From an uncultured Thermomicrobiaceae bacterium (GTDB lineage Bacteria; Chloroflexota; Chloroflexia; Thermomicrobiales; Thermomicrobiaceae), in the NCBI GenBank assembly GCA_938082375.1, contig CALKCJ010000018.1, forward strand, positions 1 through 64,000: a DNA stretch of 64,000 bases, written 5' to 3'. Positions within the stretch are counted from its first letter, which is position 1. Every line of letters begins with the position of its first letter. Shown piece by piece: positions 25,705 through 34,829 of the stretch. The translations under genes were made by a program, and so were the position numbers. A model generated the notes under the pieces. That model was not told the origin of the DNA. It ran no database searches and saw only the letters and a program-made list of their open reading frames with translations.

Positions 25705-26913
25705 ATGGGCGACACGATGCGGATGGGGCCATCGAGGCGGGCACGGGGGTTGCCGCCCTCGCCGATCCGGGCGCTAGCCCCGCTGGCCGAGGCGGCGAAG
25801 CGACGCGGCGTGCGAGTGATCCATCTCAACATCGGCCAGCCTGACCTGCCGCCGCCGGCCTGCGTGCTTGAGGCGCTGGAAGCGGCGAGCCGGCTAGCAC
25901 TGGTATACGCACCGGCCCGGGGATTGCCGGAGACAGTTGGGGGCTGGTGCGCCTATTACCGGAGGCAGGGGATCGAGGTTGAGCCCGACGAGGTGCTCGT
26001 CACCGCTGGCGCCAGCGAGGCGCTCTGGTTAGCGTTGCTCGCGACCACAGATCCCGGCGACGAGGTGCTGGTGCCCGAGCCGTTCTACGCACCCTACCAG
26101 GGGCTGCTGGCGGCAGCGGGTCTCACGCTGGTACCGGTACCGCCGGGCCCTGGCCTCGACCCGCCCGATCCGGCCGAGCTGCGGGCGAGGGTCACGCCGC
26201 GCACCCGTGCGATCTTGCTCTGCAGCCCGGCGAACCCGTCCGGTGCCGTTTGGGAACGGGCGGCCCTGACTGCGGCGGGCGAGCTGGCTCGCCAGGCCGG
26301 CCTGTATCTCCTCTCCGACGAGACTTATCGGGAGATCGTCTTCGATGGGCCGCGGGCGACCAGTGTGCTCGAGCTGCCGGGCCTCGAGGAGCACGCGGTC
26401 GTGATCGACAGCCTCTCGAAGCGGTTCAACGTCTGCGGGCTCCGCATCGGCAGTCTCACGACCCGGAACCGCGCGGTGATGGCCGCGGCGTTGGAGCTCG
26501 CCGAGCTGCGGCTGGCGCTTCCGGTCGTCGACCAGCTCGCGGTCGTCGGTGCGCTGGCTGCCCCGCGCCCGTACGTGGACGAGGTGGTGGCGGCGTACCG
26601 TGCCCGGCGCGACGCCACGCTGGCCGCCCTGTCAACCGTCCCCGGGGTCGAGGCCCACCGGCCGGGCGGCGCGTTCTACATCGTCGTGCGTCTACCGGTG
26701 GACGACGCCGAGCACTTCGCCGCCTGGCTCCTGGCCGGGTTCGCGTACGGGGGCGAGACGGTGATGCTCACGCCGATGCGCAACTTCTATGCCACGCCTG
26801 GAGCCGGCAGTACCGAGGTGCGGCTGGCGCTGGTGCACGGGCCAGAGACGCTGGTGCGGGCGGTCGAGATCCTGGCGGCCGGGTTGGCGGCCTATCCAGG
26901 CGGTGTCGGGTAA
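25705..26913 (+). CDS. PLP-dependent aminotransferase (class I/II)
   Basis: A 402-residue fold-type I aminotransferase. Visible features: LNIGQPDLPPP (substrate loop), SPANPSGAVW with PLP-binding Asn, SDETYREIVFDG with the PLP-pyridine Asp, and the Schiff-base lysine K239 in DSLSKRFNVCGLRIG. C-terminal Arg region VRLALVHGPETL fits the carboxylate-binding segment. Likely aspartate- or aromatic-type; specificity unproven. ATG 25705 has GGAGA seven bases upstream. Divergent from ggt. Confidence 0.92.
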   Translation: MGDTMRMGPSRRARGLPPSPIRALAPLAEAAKRRGVRVIHLNIGQPDLPPPACVLEALEAASRLALVYAPARGLPETVGGWCAYYRRQGIEVEPDEVLVTAGASEALWLALLATTDPGDEVLVPEPFYAPYQGLLAAAGLTLVPVPPGPGLDPPDPAELRARVTPRTRAILLCSPANPSGAVWERAALTAAGELARQAGLYLLSDETYREIVFDGPRATSVLELPGLEEHAVVIDSLSKRFNVCGLRIGSLTTRNRAVMAAALELAELRLALPVVDQLAVVGALAAPRPYVDEVVAAYRARRDATLAALSTVPGVEAHRPGGAFYIVVRLPVDDAEHFAAWLLAGFAYGGETVMLTPMRNFYATPGAGSTEVRLALVHGPETLVRAVEILAAGLAAYPGGVG

Positions 26914-26940
26914 ACGCGGAGCGCGGCCGGGTATCCGCCT

Positions 26941-28134
26941 CTACGGTGTCGATGGGGGATAACCGGTACGCCGCCGATCGCGGCGGGGCGGCTGCTGGCG
27001 CGGCTCGCGGAGCATGTCGAGCAGCAGCAGACCCTCGATCTCGTAGAACTCGTACATGCGCAGCATCTGCTGCAGCTCCGGGTCGGCGTGGCGGTACAAC
27101 CCTTCCATGAGTCCCTGGGCCACAACTGGCTCGAACATCTTTGAAAACTTGTTGTTCTGGATCGCGATGAACAGCTTGTAGAGGTCGATCAGCTCGGTCG
27201 CCGAGAGGCGGGTATCGCGGTCGGTCTTGATGACTCGGCCCGAGGCCATGCGTACGCGCAGTCCGTGCTGAAGAGCGAAGCGGTTCAATTGGTTCTCGAA
27301 CTCGAGCGCGATACGCGCGTAGTCGAAGAGGATAAGCTTGAGGTAGATCGACTCGACCGCGAGCGTGAAGAGCTCGATGATTTTCTCGCGGTTCGGCGGC
27401 ACCGCTTCCACGTAGCCGCCGCGGGCGAGGTGATACAGGGCACGGGCAGCCTGGAACTGGGTAATGCCGGCTTCGCGCGCGATGGTGGCCACGTCGCGCT
27501 GGCCATCGACGAGCCGGAAGACCGGCAGGAGCTCCTCGGGCGTTGGCTCGATCGGCATCGGCATGCGCCGCCGGAAGATCACGTAGACCGACGGCACGAC
27601 CGGGCTGATCTCGATCCACTCGTCGACCCGGCGCGTGCCCTCGATGATCAGGTGCATGCTGTCGATGCTGACCGGTACCCCGCCTTCGTAGACACAGTGG
27701 CCCGACTTGAACGTGAAACGGCAATTCCGCCAGAGAAAGAGCGTGTAAATCGAGATTTCCAAGAGCTGCTCCTGGCAGGCCTCCAGGTCGGCATCGGTGA
27801 TCGTCCGCGTGACCTTGAGGTGGCGGATGATCGCGTCCTCGGTGCGGATGCCACGGCGCCGCAGCTCTTCCAGGTGCGCGAGCTCGACTTTGCCTGTGCG
27901 GATCAGGAGATCCGGGATGCTCGGCAAGCGCGAGCCGGCTGCCACGTACGTGATGTTGCCCTGCTCGAAGGTGATGGTTCGCGTGTTCCAGCCCTGGATC
28001 AGCGTGAGCGTGCCGGTCTTGCGAAGAAAGCTCAGCATCTGGAGAAGGTCGGAGAGCGTGAAGACGCCCAGCCGCCCCAGCAGGTCGTACTCATCCGTCG
28101 TCGCCAGCCCCGAGGCGTTGAACCGGTCGGTCAT
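26941..28134 (-). CDS. DUF4388 (PATAN-type) domain protein
   Basis: A 397-residue cytoplasmic protein with an N-terminal DUF4388/PATAN-like module (residues about 15-110: GRLGVFTLSDLLQMLSFLRK, TGTLTLIQGWNTRTITFEQG, FLWRNCRFTFKSGHCV later) and a C-terminal helical half (AALYHLARGGYVEAVPPN-type winged-helix segment, then helices). Such domains occur in gliding and polarity regulators and link to response regulators. ATG 28134 overlaps the stop of the SGNH hydrolase gene (ATGA). Last gene of the HIT-Nudix/SGNH/DUF4388 unit. Confidence 0.85.
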   Translation of the reverse strand: MTDRFNASGLATTDEYDLLGRLGVFTLSDLLQMLSFLRKTGTLTLIQGWNTRTITFEQGNITYVAAGSRLPSIPDLLIRTGKVELAHLEELRRRGIRTEDAIIRHLKVTRTITDADLEACQEQLLEISIYTLFLWRNCRFTFKSGHCVYEGGVPVSIDSMHLIIEGTRRVDEWIEISPVVPSVYVIFRRRMPMPIEPTPEELLPVFRLVDGQRDVATIAREAGITQFQAARALYHLARGGYVEAVPPNREKIIELFTLAVESIYLKLILFDYARIALEFENQLNRFALQHGLRVRMASGRVIKTDRDTRLSATELIDLYKLFIAIQNNKFSKMFEPVVAQGLMEGLYRHADPELQQMLRMYEFYEIEGLLLLDMLREPRQQPPRRDRRRTGYPPSTP

Positions 28135-29162
28135 GGGGTGCCTCCGAACGGAATAACCGTCACGTGCGCTTCCCCAACGTGGCCGGCGACGTCGTACGCC
28201 CTGACGAGGAGGGTCGTCTGCGCGGTGGCACCGGCGCTGTCCCACAGCGCCAGCCAGACATGCTGCTCAGGGTGATACCGGAGCTCGACCGGCGGTCGAT
28301 CCCCTATCAGCAGTTCGACGCGCGCGACGCCGACGTCGTCGGTCGCCTGCACTCGCACCGTGGCGAAGCGTCGCGCCAGCGGCCCCGCCACCGGCCGCTC
28401 GATCTGCACGCTGGGCGGTTCAGTATCGATGCCGAGCGCTTGCCAGACAAGCCGGGCAATCTCCTCGTGCCCCGCGTTCGTCGGGTGCACATCGGCAGGG
28501 TACCACGTCCACTCCTGGAGATGACCCCGAAACGCCGGCTCCAGATCAGCCACACGCGCACCGTACCGGGCCGCTGCCTCGCGGATAACCGCGTTGAACT
28601 GGGCCACCCACCAGGCGTCAGTCTGTACGGCGGAGGGATCCCCCTCGCTCAAATCGTACACCGTCGTCACGACGAGGGACGACTCCTGGCCAAGCACGTC
28701 TCGGACAGCGGCGAGCGCCGCCGGATAGGCTTGACGAAAGCGATCGAGCCCGGCCTGGCGTTCCTCGGGAGACGCGTCGAGCAGCTCGAGCAAGTCGTTG
28801 CCTCCTAGGCTGAACATCACGGCACGGATCTCGGCCTGTTGCGAGCGAAGACGTGCCACCTCATCACGGAGGCGAGCGAGCTGGTCACCCTGGAGGAAGG
28901 ACGAGGTCGTCTCACCTAGCACGGCGAGGTTCACGAGTCGGGTCGTCCGGGCCGTCTTCTGAGCCAGCAGGTCGCAGACGAGCCGCGGATAGGCGCGCTT
29001 GCGAGGCAGCGTCGTGCCGATCCCGGCGCTGAGCGAGTCACCCAGCGCCAGGCAGACCGGCTGTGCCGCAGCGCCGACCTGGCGCCCGGTCACAGCGGGC
29101 AGGCCGGCCAGCGCGGCGAGCGCCAGGGAAGCCAGCGCCGCTACCCATCGGTACCGGCTCAT
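28131..29162 (-). CDS. Secreted SGNH/GDSL hydrolase with C-terminal Ig-like domain
   Basis: A 343-residue exported esterase-like protein. After a signal peptide (about 1-33), the SGNH blocks are in order: block I LALGDSLSAG (Ser43), block III FSLGGNDLLE (Asn), block V YPADVHPTNAGH (Asp and His). From about residue 245 a beta-rich domain follows (PSVQIERPVAGPLARRFATV ... TTLLVRAYDVAGHVGEAHVT) resembling bacterial Ig-like folds used in carbohydrate or envelope binding. Acts outside the membrane on esters of lipids or polysaccharides. Start and stop both overlap neighbours by four bases. Confidence 0.9.
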   Translation of the reverse strand: MSRYRWVAALASLALAALAGLPAVTGRQVGAAAQPVCLALGDSLSAGIGTTLPRKRAYPRLVCDLLAQKTARTTRLVNLAVLGETTSSFLQGDQLARLRDEVARLRSQQAEIRAVMFSLGGNDLLELLDASPEERQAGLDRFRQAYPAALAAVRDVLGQESSLVVTTVYDLSEGDPSAVQTDAWWVAQFNAVIREAAARYGARVADLEPAFRGHLQEWTWYPADVHPTNAGHEEIARLVWQALGIDTEPPSVQIERPVAGPLARRFATVRVQATDDVGVARVELLIGDRPPVELRYHPEQHVWLALWDSAGATAQTTLLVRAYDVAGHVGEAHVTVIPFGGTP

Positions 29163-30076
29163 CGGGCGGCTCCCACCGGGAGGCCGAGCCGGCCGAGGGC
29201 CGTGCGTAGCAGCGCACGGGCCGGCTCATGGGTCAGCGCGAGGGCTGCGTCGGCTGGTTCGAGCAGCATCGTGTCGGTCTCGAGATGCCGCTCGAAGCTC
29301 GGCTCCGGCTCGGCAGACACGATCAGGTAGGCGACCAGCCGCTCCCGGCCCCCAGCGTCAAAACGCAGCGTCCCGGCCCAGCCGATCACCTGCCCGCGCA
29401 GCCCCATCTCCTCGTGCACCTCGCGCAAAGCGGCCCGGTAGGCTGGCTCGCCCGGCTCCAGGTGCCCCTTGGGGAGGACGATCGAGCCGTCCGAAGCGCG
29501 GCGGAGGGCGACCTTGGTGTGGCCCTCCAGGAGAACGATCGCCCCTACCTGCGGGACAGCCGGATCGCCTTCGCCCCGCACGAGGGCGGAGAGCTCGAGC
29601 TCGGCCCGCAGCTTGGCATAGGTGACCGGGATCAGTTCGGGCAAGACCATCGTATTGGCGAGGATCGGCATGAAGTTCGCGTCCCCCTGCCAGCGCGGCA
29701 CCACGTGGATGTGCAGGTGGTCGCTGATACCGGCGCCAGCGACCGCCCCGATGTTGAGCCCGATATTGAACCCGTCACAGCGCAGGGCGCGACGCTGCGC
29801 CTCGGTGATCCACGGCAGGAGGCTGAACAGCTCAGCGCTCGCCGCCGGGTCGAGTTCGTTCAATTCGGCGACGTGCGCGAACGGAACCACCATCACGTGC
29901 CCAGTGTTGTACGGGAAGAGGTTCATGATCAGGTATGCAGTCTCACCCCGGTAGAGGATCAGGCTCTCCACGTCGTCACCAGCGGCGGGCTTGGTACAGA
30001 AGATGCAGCCGTCATGGTGCACGTCGCCCGCTACATAGCGTAGTCGCCAGGGTGTCCAGAGTCGCTCCATCGTCAT
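29159..30076 (-). CDS. HIT-Nudix fusion protein
   Basis: A 305-residue cytoplasmic protein with two nucleotide hydrolase domains. The HIT domain (about 1-150) has an N-terminal CxxC (C24, C27) and the catalytic triad H120-x-H122-x-H124 (SDHLHIHVVPRW), as in bacterial AP4A phosphorylase/hydrolase-like HIT proteins. The Nudix domain (about 170-300) has a complete Nudix box at 204-226 (GHLEPGEPAYRAALREV followed by HEEMGL). Both could act on dinucleoside polyphosphates. ATG 30076 and ATG 30070 are equally possible starts. First gene of a three-gene operon joined by ATGA overlaps. Confidence 0.92.
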   Translation of the reverse strand: MTMERLWTPWRLRYVAGDVHHDGCIFCTKPAAGDDVESLILYRGETAYLIMNLFPYNTGHVMVVPFAHVAELNELDPAASAELFSLLPWITEAQRRALRCDGFNIGLNIGAVAGAGISDHLHIHVVPRWQGDANFMPILANTMVLPELIPVTYAKLRAELELSALVRGEGDPAVPQVGAIVLLEGHTKVALRRASDGSIVLPKGHLEPGEPAYRAALREVHEEMGLRGQVIGWAGTLRFDAGGRERLVAYLIVSAEPEPSFERHLETDTMLLEPADAALALTHEPARALLRTALGRLGLPVGAAR

Positions 30077-30440
30077 GCCTGCACTGATGCTCGTCTCCGC
30101 GAAACGCTCGCTAGAAATCCTAACACAGCCGCACTTTCCCCTCGCCCCCTGGTACCTATGGCTGGGGGAGCGAGCTCCCGGGTATTTCTGGCTAGAGCGA
30201 GTGTAGTCCTTCGGTGGGATGACTCCCAGGTATCCCTGCCTCGCCACGCTGACGCACGTTGCCGAACGCCGCGCGGTGTTGCACGGCAAGCTGTACCGCG
30301 GTTCCGACGTGCGACTGGATTCCTGCGTACGATCGCGGTAGAATGAGCTATCGCCTGCGGGACGGGTTGACGTCGTGGCTTTCGCTGCACCATACTACGC
30401 CAGCGGGCGTTGCCTCGGGGGAAACGTCGTCATCGAGGAG
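30077..30440. other. Intergenic region before the sugar-phosphotransferase gene
   Basis: Contains an inverted repeat GGGAG-CGAG-CTCCC around 30166-30179 and degenerate copies of CTCCCxGGTATxxCTGxCT at 30175-30195 and 30223-30243, with a weaker copy near 30145. A TAGAAT at 30339-30344 could be a -10 element for the downstream gene. A GTG at 30375 opens the same frame, so the last 66 bases may be coding. Confidence 0.45.
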
Positions 30441-31973
30441 ATGAGCACTCGCATGGCAGCGCTGAAGCATGGGGGCGGGGGAAGGGATACGGCTGGCAAG
30501 GGAACCGCTGTCATCACTCCTGGTCACGGCCGCTCCAAAGTTGCGCTCCGGATTCCGCGCGTCGTCCAGGTGGCCATCGATGCCGGGTTGATTGCCGTCG
30601 CGTTCTGGCTGGCGCACGTACTGCGCTACCAGGCCGAACTCGGCGGTGACGTGCCGGAGGCGTTCATCCAACCGCTCGGCACCTTCCTCGACAAGGTCGT
30701 GCTGCTTGTCGTTGCTGCGCTGGGCATCTTCGCCGTGCGTGGCCTGTACCGCTTACCGCGGTGGACGAGTCTCCTGGACGAGAGCTCGATCATCGCCAGC
30801 GGCGCGACGACGGCCACGGCCGTCGTCATCCTGTACAGCTTCCTGCTGCGCTTCTCACCCTCGCGCCTGATCTTCATCTATGCCTGGGTCTTGATGATCG
30901 CGTTGCTGATCGGCGAGCGCCTGCTGGGTCGCTGGCTGAAGGCCCAACTCTGGGCACGCGGTATCGGCGTCGACCGAGTGCTGGTCGTCGGTGCTGGCCC
31001 GGCCGGCCAGAAGATCATGCAGTACCTGTACAACCATCCTCGCCTCGGCTATCGGGTAATCGGGTTCGCCGACGTGCAGCCACCTGCAGAGGAACTCGCC
31101 CTGGCGACCGAGCGACGCGTGGTTCATCCGCCCTACCTCGGTAATCTCAGTCAGGTAACCGAGATCGTGCGCGCAGCCCAGATTGACGAGGTGATCGTGG
31201 CATTGCCGCCCGCGCACCACGACCAGATCCTGGAGATCGTCGAACAGTGCCGCGAGCTCGATGTCGCCTTCTCGCTCGTGCCCGACCTGTTCGAGCTCGC
31301 GCTCGACCGTGTGCAGATCAGCGAGGTGGCCGGCCTCCCGCTGATCGGGATTAAGGAAGGCCAGATCCGAGGCTGGAACTATGGGATCAAGCGTGCGATG
31401 GATGTCGTCATCTCGCTGGTGGTGCTGATCGTGGCCGCGCCGCTGATGGCGTTGATCGCGCTGGCGATCAAGCTCGACTCGCCGGGGCCGATCTTCTTCC
31501 GGCAGACGCGCGTGGGCAAGGGCGGGCGGCATTTTACCCTGTACAAGTTCCGCTCGATGGTGGATGGAGCGGAGCAGCAGCAGCCGGTGCTCCAGCAGGC
31601 GTACGGCCGCAGCGCGTTGCTCTTCAAGCTGCGCGACGATCCCCGTGTGACCCGGGTCGGCCGCTTCCTGCGCCGCACGAGCCTGGACGAGTTGCCCCAG
31701 TTCTTCAACGTGCTCAAGGGCGAGATGAGCGTGGTCGGGCCCCGACCACCAGTACCCGCGGAGGTGGCTGAGTATCAGGATTGGCACCTGCAGCGGTTGA
31801 TGGTGACACCCGGCTTGACCGGCTTGTGGCAGGTCAACGGGCGCAGCGACCTCAGCTTCGACGAGATGGTGCGGCTCGACCTGTATTACGCCGAGCACTG
31901 GTCGCCCTGGCTGGATATTAAACTGATGCTCCGCACCGTGCCGGTCGTCCTTACCGGCCGGGGAGCCTACTGA
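30441..31973 (+). CDS. Exopolysaccharide polyprenyl glycosylphosphotransferase
   Basis: About 510 residues: four or more N-terminal membrane helices (residues about 45-170), a Rossmann-like CoA-binding-type domain (VDRVLVVGAGPAGQKIMQYL), then the bacterial sugar transferase domain (about 315-510: KRAMDVVISLVVLIVAAPLM, DSPGPIFFRQTRVGKGGRHF, YKFRSMVDGAE, LDELPQFFNVLKGEMSVVGP). It transfers a sugar-1-phosphate to undecaprenyl phosphate, the first step of capsule or exopolysaccharide assembly. The start is uncertain (30375 GTG, 30441 ATG or 30453 ATG, with GAGGAG at 30435-30440). No other polysaccharide genes adjoin. Confidence 0.92.
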   Translation: MSTRMAALKHGGGGRDTAGKGTAVITPGHGRSKVALRIPRVVQVAIDAGLIAVAFWLAHVLRYQAELGGDVPEAFIQPLGTFLDKVVLLVVAALGIFAVRGLYRLPRWTSLLDESSIIASGATTATAVVILYSFLLRFSPSRLIFIYAWVLMIALLIGERLLGRWLKAQLWARGIGVDRVLVVGAGPAGQKIMQYLYNHPRLGYRVIGFADVQPPAEELALATERRVVHPPYLGNLSQVTEIVRAAQIDEVIVALPPAHHDQILEIVEQCRELDVAFSLVPDLFELALDRVQISEVAGLPLIGIKEGQIRGWNYGIKRAMDVVISLVVLIVAAPLMALIALAIKLDSPGPIFFRQTRVGKGGRHFTLYKFRSMVDGAEQQQPVLQQAYGRSALLFKLRDDPRVTRVGRFLRRTSLDELPQFFNVLKGEMSVVGPRPPVPAEVAEYQDWHLQRLMVTPGLTGLWQVNGRSDLSFDEMVRLDLYYAEHWSPWLDIKLMLRTVPVVLTGRGAY

Positions 31974-32321
31974 GCCTCCCACTAACCTCCAGCAGGATAC
32001 GTGGCTCAGCGACGCCTCCCAAAACCGGGCCAGCCCCAGGCGAAGCCTCCGGAGGGCAGGAGGCGCAGGCGAGTGGCCGTCCACGCGTGCGTGATGTCCA
32101 TCGGTCGCGACATCCGACTCGACGGGCTGACTCCTGGGGGCAAGGGTGGAGAAAGAGTCTGTAGCTCACTGCGCACAATGGTGCGGGTCAGCACGGCCTC
32201 GATCTCTGCCGGCGGGCGCTGCGACGAAGGGTGTAACCGCGCGGCACTGTCCTCGCCTCGAGCTGCCAGTGGCAAAGACACATGGATTCAGCCGCGGCGA
32301 CCGGCGCTGCCCGGCTCTCCG
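31974..32321. other. Convergent intergenic region
   Basis: About 350 bases between convergent genes. A six-base stem (GCCTCC/GGAGGC, about 32044-32063) may end transcription. Open frames are present on both strands but show no recognisable domain or ribosome site. No gene called. Confidence 0.5.
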
Positions 32322-33905
32322 CTACTCGACCAGCCAGACGGCCGGCAACTCGATGTCGACGTACTTCTTGTACCTGACCTCGGCGTCGGTGTTACCGTTG
32401 TTCCGAAGCTGGTCGACGATGAGCTGGCCCTCGGCCCAGGTGCCGGAGGCGTTGCCGCTCAGCTCGAGCGCGGCGTCAGGAAGATAGACGATCCCCTGGA
32501 TGAACGTTCTACTGTTGCCGACCATCCGGAACGTCGAGGTATTGCCGCGTTCCTGAAAGATTGTCAGGCCAGGCTGCATGCCGGGGTACAGCGGCGTGGT
32601 CGAGCCAGCGAGACGATAGGACGTGTTGCCCACCACGTCCATCCGGGCACCGTTCGCCAGGTAGAAGAGCACGTCCTGCCCGACGATCGTCTGGTTGCCC
32701 TGGAGGCGGAACGTGCCGCCGTCGAAGTAGTAGAGGCCGGGGAACAGCGTGGTGTTGCTGTTGCCGGTCGTTGCGAAGTCGCTGTTCTGCATGTAGAAGC
32801 TGATCTGGCCTGGCGATGTTCCGCTGAGCTGGACGTTACCAGTATTCACGAACGAGCTGTTGATGAAGAAGAAGTTGTACTGCCCGGAGAGCAGGCGCAC
32901 AGTGGCGTTGCCGGTGATGCTGAACGCCCCGCCCCGGAACACATACGTGCCCGGGTGGAGCACGAGCGTGGCGTTGCCGGTGACGGAGAAGCCGGAGTCG
33001 AACTGGTAGAAGCCAGGGTTGAGCGTCACAGTACGGTTACCGGTATAGCTCACGGCGCGCTCGAACCGGTAGGTGCCCGCCTGGAAGGTGAGATCCCCAT
33101 TCTCCTGCTGCGGGCAGCTCACGTTCTGGCGATAGCGTCCTGGCGTAAAGTTCCAGGGAGCTGGGTCGTTGCACGGGTAGGGTGGGTCGACCACGGCGGG
33201 GTTGACCAGGGCTGGCACCGTGGGCCGGGGAGGCGCAGGCACATCCCGTAACGGATCCTCAACCACCGGCATGCCGCCGTTTCGACCTTGTGTGCCCTGG
33301 AACTGGCAGTTTCCGGTCTGCGAAAAGCCGGGCACCAGGTGTGCATCGACCGTGCTGTCGGCGCGGAGTGCACCGTTGCCCACACATCGCATCCCGCCGT
33401 TCGACATCGCGCCACCACCGACGACGTGGAGATCGACGTTGCCGATCAGGTTGATCGCCGTGGGATTGTTCTCATCCAGCGCCAGCAGCGCGTAGTCGCC
33501 CGGCTCGGTGCCAACCTTGGCCACGGCCTGCGCACTCGCCTCCCAGTCACCCGTATAGACGGCGCCGATGAAGAAGCGCTCCACGTCGGTTGTCAGGCGC
33601 ACGCGCACCGTCTTGGCCGCGCGGTCGATTTCAACCCTGCTGTCCGTAATCCTCACACTCTCGGTGAGATTACGGGCGGCATAGTCGGCGACAGCTGCCT
33701 GGATTTCCGGATCACTGCGGCCAACCAGCAGCAGGCGCGCGCCCGCCAGCGCGGCGGCATCGGCGGCGTTCTGAGCCGTGCGGCGCGCCCCCAGCAGGTG
33801 CCCGACGTCCACGGCGAGGGCGGTGAAGCTGAGCATGACGACCATGCTGATTGCCATCAGGACGAGCACTTGCCCTTCGAATCGGTGGTGACCTTCCCGA
33901 ACCAT
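32322..33905 (-). CDS. TadG-like protein with GN-rich beta-helix repeats
   Basis: A 527-residue protein. The N-terminus is a Tad/Flp pseudopilin-like module (GQVLVLMAISMVVMLSFTAL then AVDVGHLLGARRTAQNAADA), as in TadE/TadG-like proteins anchored by one helix. From about residue 150 onward there are at least 13 xGN steps (LIGNVDL, YTGNRTVTL, VTGNATLVL, ITGNATVRL, NTGNVQL, TTGNSNTTL, LQGNQTI, VVGNTSY, MVGNSRT, LSGNASG and others), several followed by PGxYxFxGG, which predicts a right-handed beta-helix on the outside of the membrane. Follows two TadE-like genes, so probably a minor pilin or surface component. Confidence 0.82.
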   Translation of the reverse strand: MVREGHHRFEGQVLVLMAISMVVMLSFTALAVDVGHLLGARRTAQNAADAAALAGARLLLVGRSDPEIQAAVADYAARNLTESVRITDSRVEIDRAAKTVRVRLTTDVERFFIGAVYTGDWEASAQAVAKVGTEPGDYALLALDENNPTAINLIGNVDLHVVGGGAMSNGGMRCVGNGALRADSTVDAHLVPGFSQTGNCQFQGTQGRNGGMPVVEDPLRDVPAPPRPTVPALVNPAVVDPPYPCNDPAPWNFTPGRYRQNVSCPQQENGDLTFQAGTYRFERAVSYTGNRTVTLNPGFYQFDSGFSVTGNATLVLHPGTYVFRGGAFSITGNATVRLLSGQYNFFFINSSFVNTGNVQLSGTSPGQISFYMQNSDFATTGNSNTTLFPGLYYFDGGTFRLQGNQTIVGQDVLFYLANGARMDVVGNTSYRLAGSTTPLYPGMQPGLTIFQERGNTSTFRMVGNSRTFIQGIVYLPDAALELSGNASGTWAEGQLIVDQLRNNGNTDAEVRYKKYVDIELPAVWLVE

Positions 33906-33948
33906 GCCTCACTCCTCGAAAACCACGCTGAACTCGAAATCTGATCGC

Positions 33949-34398
33949 TCAGTAGTGCACACGCATGGTGCTGCTCGCGCTCAGGTTCACCTCAACGACC
34001 GGGAGCGCGTAGCCGATCAGCGGGCGAAACGGGTAGCTGACCTGGATGCGGACTCGCTCGTCGGGGTCGGGTTTGCCGTTGCCGTTCGTGTCGTTGACGA
34101 CCTGGAGGGCCACGCCCAGCGCGTCGGGGTCGGGCAGGGTCACCCGGTCGAGGATCTGCTGCCGGACGAGATCGGTCGTGGCGAGCTGGCAGGGTGGGGC
34201 TGTCTCGCAGCGCGTGCCGTGGACGGCAGCCCAGCGGGCGCCCTCGCGCGCCGCGTTGGTCACCTGGTGATCGATGTAGAGGAGCCAGCCGAACTCGACC
34301 GTCCCGAACAGGAACAACAGGAAGATCGGGATGACGAGAGCGAACTCGACCAAGTTCTGTCCAGCATGGCGGTGGGAGTCGCGGTGACGGCACATCAT
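33949..34398 (-). CDS. TadE-like pseudopilin
   Basis: A 149-residue protein with the TadE signature at its N-terminal helix (GQNLVEFALVIPIFLLFLFG then TVEFGWLLYID), followed by NAAREGARWAAVHG and a soluble C-terminal domain. The conserved Glu of the helix (VEFAL) is present. TadE proteins are processed minor pilins of Flp/Tad systems. ATG 34398 overlaps the stop of the upstream TadE-like gene (ATGA). A DxDxNGxxDxDE-like Ca2+-binding stretch (NDTNGNGKPDPDE) stands out near residues 105-118. Confidence 0.88.
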   Translation of the reverse strand: MMCRHRDSHRHAGQNLVEFALVIPIFLLFLFGTVEFGWLLYIDHQVTNAAREGARWAAVHGTRCETAPPCQLATTDLVRQQILDRVTLPDPDALGVALQVVNDTNGNGKPDPDERVRIQVSYPFRPLIGYALPVVEVNLSASSTMRVHY

Positions 34399-34829
34399 CG
34401 CAGCACCATCATCGTGACCTCGCGCTTGATCGGGATCGTGGCTGGGATCGGTGGGAACTGGACGAACGGCTCGAAGTCGAGCCGCGCGGTGACCGTCACG
34501 TACATGTAGGACTGCGAGTTCCTTGTCTCTGTCCCCGCCGTGCTCTGGATGGTCGGAGTCATGCCGAAGATGGTGGCTCCCTCGCCGATGGCGGCATTGC
34601 GGATCCCGGCCGAGTCGACGGCCGTCGCGGGCGAGATGGCGCCGTAGCGGGCACCCTCGCGCGCCATGTTGCCCAGCTCGATGTAGGCGGTGAAGGCGCG
34701 GCCGATGTCCGCGGCCATCGCGACGAGGAGCACCAGGAGCGGGAGGGCCAGCGCGAACTCGACCAGCGACTGACCGCGCACGCGCCTCAGCAAGCTGCGC
34801 GAGAAGCGGGAAGGTGCTCGAATAAGCAT
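34395..34829 (-). CDS. TadE-like pseudopilin (first of the tad genes)
   Basis: A 144-residue TadE-family protein: RGQSLVEFALALPLLVLLVA membrane helix with the conserved Glu, then NMAREGARYGAI and a beta-rich C-terminus. Forms a three-gene unit with the genes at 34398 and 33905. Prepilin peptidase, ATPase and secretin genes of a Tad system are not in the window, so these may be scattered minor components. Confidence 0.86.
   Translation of the reverse strand: MLIRAPSRFSRSLLRRVRGQSLVEFALALPLLVLLVAMAADIGRAFTAYIELGNMAREGARYGAISPATAVDSAGIRNAAIGEGATIFGMTPTIQSTAGTETRNSQSYMYVTVTARLDFEPFVQFPPIPATIPIKREVTMMVLR

Noticed and set aside
30855-32084. 409-codon open frame opposite the sugar-phosphotransferase
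   Set aside because: Shadow of a conserved membrane enzyme, with no ribosome site or domain.
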